Below are positions 54,098-64,000 of a stretch of DNA of 64,000 bases, piece by piece. Made by a program: the position numbers and the translations under genes. Source of the stretch: Charina bottae (taxonomy: Eukaryota > Chordata > Lepidosauria > Squamata > Charinaidae). Where the stretch lies: assembly GCA_023362775.1 (NCBI GenBank), contig JALMGJ010000015.1, positions 13,750,501 to 13,814,500 of the forward strand, in the 5' to 3' direction. Every line of letters starts with the position of its first letter. The first letter of the stretch is position 1. Below the pieces are notes generated by a model that searched no databases, had not been told where the DNA came from, and saw only the letters and a program-made list of their open reading frames with translations.

Positions 54098-57000
54098 AAA
54101 TGCTTCCCGGTGTCGGGGTATTTGGGACTGGGAGCTCAGCCCGGGTGTTGGTCCCTCTGCTGAGGGCAGAAGGCTTCTCTATCGAGGCACTGTGGGGGAA
54201 GACTGAAGAGGAAGCCAAACAGCTAGCTGAGGAAATGAACATTTCCTTCTACACAAGTCGGACAGATGATGTCTTGCTGCACCAGGATGTAGATCTGGTT
54301 TGCATCAACATTCCCCCGCCGCTAACGCGACAAATTGCTGTGAAAGCTCTAGGTAAGCCCTAGGTATTGTGTTTTTCCCATAGCAAGTTTTGGGTGTTGT
54401 ATAAGATTCAGTATTCTCTTGGGTAGATGCCAACTGGAAGAAGGTCACAGTTGCTGAGTAATTAATGTCAGCAAATTGAATGTTTCATTCCGGAACAATT
54501 TGTATCAGAGAACCGGGAATTCTGTTGTCAAAAACCCTCGTGGCTAGTGAATTTCCAGTTGGTAAAGTAACCACAAACCTGGGGGACCATTGTTACTCCA
54601 AAAAGATCAGACCATGTGAATATCCCATGGGGGGGGGGGAAGTGATCACACCACCACATGCCCTTGCAGATACATAGATTGTGGGGAACACACAGAGAAA
54701 ATTAATACACAGAACATTTCCTGCAGAGGCTCCGATTCACATATGGTGAGGGGTTCCTGTAAATTATTAGGCTATAGGGGAATTGCTTGTGCCCAGATAT
54801 GTTTCATTTCAGTCTGTCATAAACCATACCAGGATTGACTCCAAGTTTTTGTTCTGCTTTTATGGGTACAATTTTCTGATAAACATATTTGCTTTTCTTA
54901 GGGTGGATTTGCATAGCAGATACCACACATTTTTGACAGCCAGCCAGGGTTAATGCTATCCCACTTTCTTTAAACCCAAAATACAAGTAGTACTTGTTTA
55001 GCAAGCACAATTGGGACCAGCAACTTGGTCGTTAAGCGAAGGGTCGCTAAGTAAAACTGACTGTGCTTACGATCTTACTTCAGCTGTCATTTGCTTTACA
55101 GACCTGCTAAGGTTGTAAATGTGAGGATTGGTTCCAAAGTTACTTTTTCATCAACATCGTAACTGGAAACAGTCGCTGTACAAGGGAGTCACTAAACAAG
55201 GACTACCTGTATTTCTGTATGTATTTGCTTTGATGAGGATTGATACAAGAGGAAACTTTTTCTTAAGTTTCAGTAAGAATATTGACATCTACAGTCTTTT
55301 CCTGTGCAACATAGCAAAAAATAGTTATACTGACTGTTGAAGGAGTATCCAGAATGATTGCTTGGCTGTGTGCTTACAAAGGTTATATATTTCAGGAGCA
55401 CTATAAGCAGGAAGATTACTTAAGAATTTATATTCCTCTTAAATAAAGTTGAAATAACATCCCAGGCCTTCAGAACAAAAACTATGTTTTTTTCCCCCCA
55501 GACGTTAAAAGAAGTGGTGTCTTCTATGTATGACTGAATTAACTGTACATGTTCTGAGAACGTCTAAAGGACAAAATTGTATATAAACCAGCATGTTCCT
55601 GTGGCTTCGCTGACCACTGGTTATCTACAGTGGTACAGACTACAACAACATCTTAATCCTTAAAACGATAGAAAAATGAACAACTTCAGATATCCTGAAA
55701 AAATGAAGCCTTAATGGCTGCATTTCTTATCAATCCATCTCACTGCTATAACATGTGTTATAAAAACAAGCAGACAAGTTAATTTTTCATGGATGAATTG
55801 CTAAAAATAGCTGAATACATTGGCTTCCTGCTGAATCAGCACAACCAGTTTAGGAGCAGCCAAGTACTAAAAAGGTGTCAAAAGGAATATAGAAAAAACA
55901 TAAATGAAATTTAAGCATCTGTTAGAGTATGTCTTATCCTGCAGTCTATTTAATGGGGAAAAAACAAATAGCATAGAAGCATGATAATCCTTGCAGGCCG
56001 CAAAAAAATTAGAATATAGCAGAATGTAAAATGAAAACAAATGGAGTAATAGGAAACATGAGTGCAAAAATGATCTAATTGGGATAAGAATGAATAAGAA
56101 TGAACCTAATTAATAGCAGAAAGGAAACATTGGATTTTAGCCAGGAAACAGATCCAAGTTGGATAATCTGAGAAGCAGACTTTTTCTAAAACTATCTGCC
56201 TAAAATTGCAATTCTGCAATTTTATTTGATCTAGATTAATGAGCATAGAAATATGAGGGCTTTCCCCCCGGTTTGAGACTAGTAGTGTGAAAATAAGAAC
56301 ATGGATGTCCCAAAAGACTTATACTAAGCCCAAAGGCCCTTGGAATCCAACAAACCTTAGTTTTATTTATTTTTTAAATATAAAAAACCTTAGCTAAAAT
56401 TGTTTTTCAACAAATTGCTTGTAATGCATTCATATTTTTAGATGTTTATATGGGGGAGGAGGGAGGAACACAGGGCTAAAAAGTTTATTCAGGTCTGAGT
56501 TGATTAAATTTAGAGATTTAATGCCCAACCATGAACTCTTAATTAATAGGCCAACATTGCTATTTTAACAGGAAGTCTGATTTTCTCCCTAAATTCCTTT
56601 GTATTTTGTATATATAAGAATTTGATTTGGTTTTCCATACTTTCTTTAGCTGTTTTAAATAATCAGAAATGTCAGTACATTTAATGCTACATCACCATGC
56701 AGAATACATCTTCCCCTCCATTTTTCCTTTTTATGAAAGTATCACTGAGAGATACTTATTACTAGCTTTATAGAGAATAATCCCATTGCTTTGCTTTTAC
56801 TGCATACATATGAAGGAGAAATCCTAGACTAATGATTTTGTTTTCACCTGCCTCTTGAGTTTAATTATCCTTTCAATCAGTTGGAAATTGGCTACTTGCA
56901 ACCGCTTTGCTTTTGAAGGCTTCGTTTTTGTGATTGTTTGGGTGTTGAATAAAAAGGCTCCTGTTGACATCGGAATTAAAATGCTATCCTTGGTTTGCAG

Positions 57001-57899
57001 GAATTGGAAAGAATGTAATCTGTGAGAAAGCTGCTACCTCTCTTGATGCTTTTAGGATGGTCACAGCTGCTAGATATTACCCCAAACTCATGAGCCTTGT
57101 GGGCAACGCTCTGCGCTTTCTACCAGCTTTTGTCAGAATGAAGCAGTTACTTGATGAACACTATGTCGGCAATATTCTGGTCTGTGACGTGCGTGTGTAT
57201 TGGGGAAGCCTCCTCAGCCAGAAGTACAACTGGATTTGTGATGAGCTAATGGGTGGGGGCGGGCTGCACACGATGGGGACTTACATCATAGACCTCCTCA
57301 CCCATCTCACAAGCCAAAAGGCTGAGAAGGTCCACGGGCTGCTGAAAACTTTTGTCAAGCAGAACTCGGCCATCAACGGCATCCGCCATGTTACCAGCGA
57401 TGACTTTTGCTTCTTCCAGATGCTGATGACAGGAGGCATCTGTAGCACAGTGACTCTGAACTTCAACATGCCTGGATCCTTTGTTCACGAGGTCATGATT
57501 GTGGGGTCGGCTGGCCGTCTTATTGCTCGTGGGATGGACTTATATGGACAGAAGAACATAGCTCCCCAGGAAGAGTTGTTACTTAAGGACTCTCTGAATA
57601 TCCATGCAGAGCTTTCAGAAAAAGAATTCAAAGACATCCCTCGTCTGTACCTCAAAGGGATGGTCTACCTGGTGCAAGCACTCCGTCTTTCCTTCCAGGA
57701 CCAGGAAGACCAGCGAACCTGGGATCCCAAACCCGTAGCAATGGCAGCTTCCTTTGAAGATGGTCTCTATATGCAAAGTGTCATAGATGCTATTAAAAAA
57801 TCCAGCAGGTCTGGGGAATGGGAAACAGTAGAGGAAATGACTGAGGAGCCAGATGCCAACCAGAACCTCTGTGAGGCGCTTCAGAGAAATAACTTATAA
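54094..57899 (+). CDS. GFOD2: Glucose-fructose oxidoreductase domain-containing protein 2
   Basis: Two coding exons, 54094-54352 and 57001-57899 (phase 1 intron, GTAAGC...GCAG), encode 385 residues, the same length as human GFOD2. It is a Gfo/Idh/MocA-family protein with an N-terminal Rossmann fold ([12 protein letters not shown], residues 6-17), ending about residue 120. The family's EKP motif is EKA at 95-97. The C-terminal alpha/beta domain contains [14 protein letters not shown] (171-184). The end (residues about 365-385, [15 protein letters not shown]) is typical of GFOD2 and separates it from GFOD1. GFOD2 has been described as a secreted protein of extracellular-matrix assembly; the enzymatic substrate is not established. 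The ATG at 54094 is chosen because [13 protein letters not shown] is the conserved N-terminus. Strongly conserved and intact, in contrast to the decaying SDR array upstream. Confidence 0.97.
54984..55209. mobile_element. MITE with TA target, degenerate copy
   Basis: Related to 9709-10088: starts caagtagtacttgtttagc, ends aacaaggactacctg, with TA on both sides (54982-54983 and 55210-55211). The interior shows the 'cgttaagcgaagggtcgctaag' theme. It is in the GFOD2 intron. Confidence 0.7.
55210..57000 (+). other. Rest of the GFOD2 intron
   Basis: AT-rich intron sequence without recognisable coding or repeat structure. The 3' splice region reads cttggtttgcag before 57001. Confidence 0.6.
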
Positions 57900-59546
57900 T
57901 GCAAATATTCTTGGAAAGCAGAACAATTGGAAATGGAGGGGGTGGGTGGGTGGAGTGGGAATAAAGAGGAACGGAATGTGTGTAAAGGGGGCGCCTCTGG
58001 TTTTTAATCTTGGAGAGTTTTAACTATTGCAGGTGTATGTGTCTGGTTACTTAAATTTAATAACTTGTGTATTGTTAGGGAAACTTGAATTGCCAGTTGC
58101 ACTCAGCAGACAAGAGCTTTGTCCCCCAAAACAGCTTTGCGGGACAAAACACTCTTCTGTACCCAGTTCATGTATTATTGCAAGTTGAACGTACTGGCAT
58201 GTAGTGCTAGAGAACGCTGGTGGTTGTTGCTTTTAAAATAGGAGTCCAAGTTATCTCTTCCAGCTCTTGGAGGGGGAAAGCCTTCCCCATAATGAGGCAA
58301 ATCTTTAAAGTTGGTCCTTAAGGAGATTAGAAGGGACAGGTTGCAATTGCTACAATTCAGGGATAAACCAGTAAATATCATGTTTGTTCCCTGGGTTTTC
58401 CCAATCCTCACGTGGAGCACAGTGGTACTTGGAGACTAAAGCATGGGTCTGAGAGAGTTGCATTGAATTTACCCATTTCTAAATCTCCATGGTTAGATGC
58501 TCCTGACTCTTCCCACTGTTCCTCAGTCTGCCAGTGGAAGTAGAAATGGAAAAAGATGGTTGGAGCAGAAAGCCAAAAGCAAGTGAAATGTGGGTGTGTA
58601 TTTGAGGATGGTGGTGGAGACAGAGAGGATTTAGAATCATCTTTTCTGTACTCCTTCCCTTGAAAAAAGAACATTCCCAATAACTTGCATTTTGCATGAA
58701 CAGGGTGAACATGGAAGTGACTGTCAAATTTGGATCATCTTCTTGAATGTATTTGATTTATTTTATTTGACAGCCCTGGATGGAATTTACTTGCTGTTTG
58801 TGCAGATCAGTGCTTCTTACCCTTGTTGGCCATTGTATGAGACTCTGCTATTTCTTTCCAACATTTTTTATGCCCTTTTCCATGCTAACCAATTCCACCA
58901 ATGTTGACTGCTCGGCACTGCAAAAACCGTGTCCGTAGCCAGCTTTGATAGTGAGATCATAGTGATCAATTTGGCTTTTTAACAAAGCAGGCATTAAAAC
59001 TGTCAAAGGAAATAAAGCTGGCTTTAAAAATATACCCAAGTTACCCTTAACTGTAATCTGGTAGGGCTTGGCATTTGTTGGAGACAATCCAAGATAAACC
59101 GCGGTTTAGTTTAGTGGTTTAACTGGTTCCTTTGCCTTTCCCTCATTTTATCCTGTGGGAACCCTGGAGGAGATTTTACTACTAGAACTCAAAGAGAAAT
59201 GACACTTTTTAATGAAGCATATTGTTTACTTGAGTGCTATTTTATTTTTCTTACATTGTTTTCCTACTGGGTTTTAATCCTGTAAATTAATATAAAGCAT
59301 TAGCAAGCACGCCTCAGTTGTGTTCTTTTAAACAACAGTTTATAATGGAGTGGAAACTTAAGAATGGATACAGTCAAGTACCAGATCAGCTGCTCTGCTC
59401 CCTGAGGAAAAGATCTTAATTATTATTTGTTTCTCTTGTGACTTTAAAGCTATTTTTAGGCATCACAGCTATATCTTATGATTAGCATTTCAGTTCTTGG
59501 TTTACAGTTGGACTCACAAGGTCCAGGGTTTGTACACCTTCTATAG
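57900..59546 (+). other. GFOD2 3' UTR and downstream flank
   Basis: No coding signal. AATAAA motifs occur at about 57959 and at 59011-59016; the latter is a reasonable poly(A) signal for a 1.1-kb 3' UTR. No repeat family was recognised in this part. Confidence 0.5.
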
Positions 59547-59752
59547 CAGGGGTGGGCAACGTCAGGCCCGCGGGCCGTATACAGCCCGCGGGGCTCCTGC
59601 CCGCAAAACCCGCCCCCCAGTGCTTGTGATTGGCTCCTGTCCGCAAACTCCGGTCCCCGGTCCGCGGAAATCCCAGAAACCCCACCCCCACCCCAGTCCC
59701 TGGTTATAAATATCCAAATGGCCCTTGGCAGAAAAAAGGTTCCCCACCCCTG
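59547..59752. mobile_element. hAT-type MITE
   Basis: 206 bp with ends caggggtgggcaac and gttccccacccctg (imperfect inverted repeats). The 8-bp target duplication is ttctatag/ttccatag (59539-59546, 59753-59760; one mismatch). GC-rich core with repeated 'cctgcccgcaaa' phrases. Confidence 0.8.
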
Positions 59753-60629
59753 TTCCATAGTAAGGAAAAGGCCATGTTCTTGAATGATGATTTTTCCCAG
59801 TTTCTTTTTCCAGTACTTGGTTAGAATGCTTTGGCAAGGACTGCTATGTTTAAAGCTTCACAATGGCTGGGATGATAGACATTTGTGGTTAGATTTTGTG
59901 ATAGGACACAAATAGCTGTAGGATAAAAAACGGTGCTGAAGAAAAGGCTTAATTACCATCCCTCTAAGGGTGGGGTTTGGATCTACAGTATGTTCCTCCC
60001 ATCCTGCTACTGTTTGCAGATACAGACACAAAAAGGGAGAAAAGGTTTAAAAAGCATCCCACAGACCTATACTCCCCTTTTCAGCAGCTTTTAAAAGCTG
60101 TATTTGGGGAATCTGATCTTTGTATAGTTAAGACCAGAAGACTTTGCATAGTGTATTAAAAGCCACGGCTTGTGAACAATGCAGGCACATAAGGTTTGAT
60201 TCCAGGCATTCAAAGGCCTAGCTCCTGAATTTTTGAAGTATATCCTGTTTATGTACTGTCACAGTAGGAAAGCTAGGGCTTTTGTTTTTTCAGATACAAG
60301 CTGATATCCTCCCTCAAAATAATACTTCAGGTTTTATTGCACGCTTTGTCCAAATGCACAAAATAAGCACAGCTCCAGGTGGTAACTTCTGTTTATATTT
60401 TGCCTTACTTAGTCAAAAGAATTGACTTTTTGAAGTTATCAACTCCTCCTCCTCTCCCCTTTCTAATGCGAACAATTTGATTAAGTTAGAATACCCAATG
60501 TCTCTGTACTTCAGCACTAAGGAATCTTGTTCTATCTAGAAAGGTGGTGATGATGATGGAATTCTCTCTAAGGAATTCAGGATTCCTCAGAGATCTTTGA
60601 AGAGCCAGGCACCTATATTTGCCCTAATA

Positions 60630-60841
60630 CAGGGGTCCCCAACCTGTGTGGGCCTCGGCCTGTTAGGAAGTGGGCTGCACAGCAGGTGAGCGGTGGTGGT
60701 CCATGCGATTGACTCCTGCCTGCAAACCCCGCCCCCCCAGTCCGTGCGATTGGCTCCTGCCTGCAAACACACAAACCCCAGTCTGTGGAAAAATTGTCTT
60801 CCACCACCGGTCCCTGGTGCCAAAAAGGTTGGGTACCCCTG
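60630..60841. mobile_element. hAT-type MITE
   Basis: 212 bp with ends caggggtccccaacct and aggttgggtacccctg, good inverted repeats of hAT style. The core contains a doubled 'gcgattg(a/g)ctcctgcctgcaaac' phrase. Target duplications are not clear. Confidence 0.75.
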
Positions 60842-61804
60842 CAATAGACTCCCCTTCCTCCCTCCCCTCAAAGTACAATCCGGTGATGGGAAGGTGGAGA
60901 AATAATTTAACCTAAAGATTTATTTGAGTAAATACATTTTTATTGACAAAGGACAGTGCAGTCCACCACACACTTCCCATCTTATAAGTCGTGTTTCCTG
61001 GTTTATTTTCAATTTATTAGGTATTATATCTTTTTCCTCCTTATTTTCCTCTGTTAAGTAACATCTCTATCTGGGTTCAAGGCTAGAAATACCATTTCTG
61101 TTCTCTGGGACTTCTTGTTCAACACATGGTACTCGTGGTATATTACCCAACAATCTCAGTAACAATGTGTGCATGTTTTGTGTGTGCATCTTCTTACTTG
61201 GTAAAGAACAGACTAAATGTGCACTTGAACATGCAAAAGATGCTTAAGACATCCATGCCATCTAGTGGTGGTTAGCCAGATGTTCTGGAAGACCCCAAAG
61301 CTAGGTTAGAGGGAGAAAGTCCTTCCCAGTTGCTATTAAAAATGCATAGAAATTAAGGTAGTCGGTGGCATCAGGAAGAAGCAGATACAAATTCCTACTA
61401 TCCTTGCTTGGACCAACTACCTCATAGAGTGGTTGTTACGGGAATAAAACGGAGAAACCCGTGTACATCTTCCTTGATGTGTATAATTACTCAGCTCTTC
61501 TAAGGGCTCAGGGAGGATGTTGAGATGAATGGACTGTACTTCTCTTTGACTCTTCTAATACTCGCTTGGACACTGGTTTATTTAGACAGTAGCAATTCCA
61601 CTCCTGCTTAGACTGGCCCCATTTTTTCTCTATTTTACTGGCAAGGAACAAGGCAAATGCTTATAGTTTGACACCTGACTATAATGAACAAAACTTGAGG
61701 AATTACACTCGGATGGGATACAAGGAGCATCTAGCAAAATTCCTGTCTCTGAAAAAAAAAACTTGATCTCTTCAGGGAGGAGCTAGGCCTCCTGTCAGAT
61801 GCGA

Positions 61805-63181
61805 TCACTTGTTCTGTGGTGACAATGGCGGGACTAGATGAGCCGCGCAGACGCTGAGCATCTTATCAATGTCCACTTGAGTAGACTTATCCACCTCTGT
61901 TTTCACCACAGCTCCTGAAATGGTACTTGGTAGACTTCTCAGTTCCTTGCCTTTCTCTTCTGCAACTGCAACAGAGAATAAAGGATCAGTATGGACTAAT
62001 TTCTGTTCTAGGTAGATAAGGAAAGGCAACACTACTAAACTAGTGGCTTTTTCAGTTCCACATCATAGATTCATTTGTTTGTTTGTTTGTTTATTATTCA
62101 AATTTATCACCACCCATCTCTACAGCAGTAGACTCTGGGCAGTTTACAATAATATTAAAATTAAAACCTATACATTTTAAAATACAATATAATAATAAAT
62201 AGAAAAAAAATCCAGAGGATGGTGAGATCTTAAAAAGGAGGATATTACTAAGCTAACCACCCCCAGGAGGAACTATTACCTCCTTCGTCCCAAGCAAGGT
62301 GGCAGAACCAGGTCTTTAAAGACCTCCGGAAGGCCAGGAGCAAGGGTGCCCGCCTCACCTCTAGGGGCAAGATATTCCACAGGGCGGGTGCTGTTGCAGA
62401 GAAGGCATGCCTCCTGGACCCCGCTAGATGAAATTCTTTTATTGATGGGGTCTGAAGCATGCCCTCTGCATGACCGGGTGGGGCGGGTGGATGTGGTCGG
62501 GATGAGACGGTCCCTCAGGTACCCTGGCCCCAGGCCATGTAGGGCTTTAAAGGTGATAACCAACACCTTGAATTGGACCCGGAAGCAAACTGGTACCCAA
62601 TGAAGCTCGCGGAGCAGTGGTGTTACATGTGCTGATCTTATAGCACCTGTGACTGCCCGCACGACCGCATTCTAGACCAGCTGAAGCTTCCGGATACTCT
62701 TCAAGGGTAGCCCCATGTAGAGCGCGTTGCAATAATCTATATGGGAGATGACAAGGGCATGAGTGACTGTTTGGAGGGCCTCTCGATCCAGGAAGGGGCG
62801 CAACTGGCGCACAACCCGAAGCTGTGCAAAGGCTTAAAAACACGTCATAACTTCAGATTGAAAAAAAGGAAGGACACAGACTTCACGTCAAGAATGGCTT
62901 TAGCCAATCACTGATCTTTCAGAGTAGCAGATTACATCCAACCTATTTTTCAATTCCAGCCCATGTTGGTTTTGGAAAAGGAGCTAGGTCCACCACCCTC
63001 TTCGTTTCCAGCTTGTTACCTATTGATTGAGTTATTCTCAGTTCTAGTGAGCCTGTCTTGTTCTCTAGGGCAGAAGGAACCTCCATTTGGGGTAGATCAT
63101 ATTCCTTGTCCGATGGTCTGTTCATCTCTGGGTTGTCGTAGTTAATGTATTGATATAAAGGACGCAAACGCTGGGACTTTT
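61805..63181 (-). CDS. C16orf86: C16orf86 homologue, last two coding exons
   Basis: Read on the minus strand: exon 63181-63020 (acceptor CTTCTAG, donor GTAACA, phases 2 in and 1 out) begins EKSQRLRPLYQYINYDNPEM. The final exon 61965-61805 (acceptor TTGCAG; stop TGA) contains EVDKSTQVDIDKMLSVC and ends PPLSPQNK. Both blocks match what I remember of human C16orf86, an uncharacterised protein (QRLRPLYQYINY and the STQVDIDKMLSV tail); the sequence between them is not conserved. The acceptor could alternatively be 6 nt further in, also in phase. Upstream exons must lie right of the window. The gene converges on GFOD2, as in human 16q22. No function is known; the conserved tail suggests a short interaction motif. 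Confidence 0.85.
62085..62833 (-). mobile_element. L2-type LINE, 5'-truncated, minus strand
   Basis: 3' end of the L2 family at 10181-11064: minus-strand RT C-terminus (HWVPVCFRVQFKVLVITFKA, then ALWNILPLEVRRAP). The tail side carries (TTTG)n and 'caccacccatctc'. It lies in the intron between the two visible C16orf86 exons. Confidence 0.85.
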
Positions 63182-64000
63182 CTAGAAGTAATGAGACAAT
63201 GTAAATGCTAGAGACCAGGTAGCCTCTGAAGTATAAGGAGCTATTAGTGAATACAGCTATAATACTCCTTAAACTAGATAAGGAAAGCATGCAGAGAGTA
63301 TGGTTTCTGGAATTTTTTTCCAATCCCTTTACCGGCAGTTCCCATAGAAGGTATCTGTACTTTCTTTTGTGTAACAAAGTCACATGTTGCATCTGTGTAT
63401 TCGTTTCCGCTTTTGCTCTCATGCCGTGTGTGTGTTTGTGAGTGTGGGTATGCTAGGAAGCACAAGGCAGGCCGCATACTCACACTCCGGATCATGTGGC
63501 CGGTGGGGGGGCAAGAGTGGGGGGCTTAGGAATAGAGGAGTCAGCAGCATTCTGAGCCACAGCCCAACTGCCTTTACATAGGAATGCATTGGGATTTTTT
63601 TTCTCTACACCCCAGGCCTGATCTGGATCATTTTCAAACTCAATCTTTCTTTTCTGGCTTTTCCCAACACACCAAATGTGGTCCTATTCTGCTCAGGTTT
63701 TGGAGTTATCCTGCTGAGGGACAGAATCTTAAGATGGTGGATGATGGATGATGGATGATGGATGATGGATGTTGGAGGATGGATGTTGGAGGATGGATGG
63801 ATGGATGGATGGATGGATGGATGGATGGATGGATGGTAGAGGATGGATGATGGATGGATGGATGGATGGATGGATGGATGGATGGATGGACGAACAGACA
63901 GACGATAGAACTTCTGGAAACTATTTGAGATGAGTATAGTCCCTGCATCTTTATCTGACCTATTTTGGTACACACCTTGCAAGCCTGTCCAGCTGCTAAA
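63182..64000. other. C16orf86 intron, with a long GATG microsatellite
   Basis: No further C16orf86 exon was found up to the window edge. The main feature is an imperfect (GATG)n array at about 63735-63890, which makes the long but meaningless Ser/Ile/His/Pro frames on the minus strand. Confidence 0.6.
63735..63890. repeat. (GATG)n microsatellite, imperfect
   Basis: Roughly 155 bp of GATG/GGAT tandem units with GATGTTG and GTAGAGG interruptions. Confidence 0.95.

Noticed and set aside
63605..63982. [13 protein letters not shown] repeated peptide on the minus strand
   Set aside because: Translation of the GATG microsatellite; the same holds for the CATC arrays at 19529 and 33335.

Overview
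The window looks like nuclear DNA from a vertebrate, most likely a squamate reptile (lizard or snake). The evidence is intron-containing genes with GT/AG junctions, two genes recognisable as tetrapod GFOD2 and C16orf86, and a repeat set of L2/CR1-type LINEs, L1, BovB/RTE pieces, several tRNA-derived SINEs, hAT and TA-target MITEs, a chromodomain Ty3/gypsy element and many tetranucleotide microsatellites. The species cannot be named from sequence alone.

Positions 1-51,100 hold a head-to-tail cluster of short-chain dehydrogenase/reductase (SDR) genes of the C-factor/sniffer type, all on the + strand. Every copy has the same six-exon layout. The members are: the last two exons of a copy cut by the left edge (653-1764); three complete 257-codon genes (copy 1 at 6035-14547, copy 2 at 19033-28034, copy 3 at 32838-47877); two exon-poor remnants (about 14.7-17.4 kb and 29.1-30.1 kb); and an orphan exon 1 with a destroyed splice donor (50954-51103). 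Copy 2 and copy 3, each with a remnant in front, are two versions of one duplicated block (about 16.7-29.1 kb and 29.1-48.9 kb). Elements present in only one block show clean empty sites in the other. Copy 2 has lost the catalytic tyrosine of the SDR YxxxK motif (Asn instead).

The largest mobile element is a 5.9-kb chromovirus (37121-43038) in intron 1 of copy 3. It has a 5-bp target duplication, 370-bp LTRs differing at about eight positions, and gag, protease, RT/RNase H, DD35E integrase and chromodomain, broken by stops and frameshifts. Its primer-binding position is a 13-nt perfect complement of a site just downstream of the LTR TATA-like box, the signature of Tf1/sushi-type self-priming. 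Other notable items are three hAT-type MITEs with perfect 8-bp target duplications, one with an extremely GC-rich core; a perfect 2 x 72-bp palindrome; an L1 tail flanked by 100-bp direct repeats; and a LINE insertion that duplicated a 5' splice site.

From 52.2 kb to the end is ordinary single-copy gene space: a CpG-island promoter, GFOD2 (+, coding exons 54094-54352 and 57001-57899), then the last two coding exons of a convergent C16orf86 homologue (-, 63181-61805). The GFOD2/C16orf86 tail-to-tail order agrees with the human 16q22 arrangement as I remember it. The SDR cluster fills the space 5' of GFOD2.
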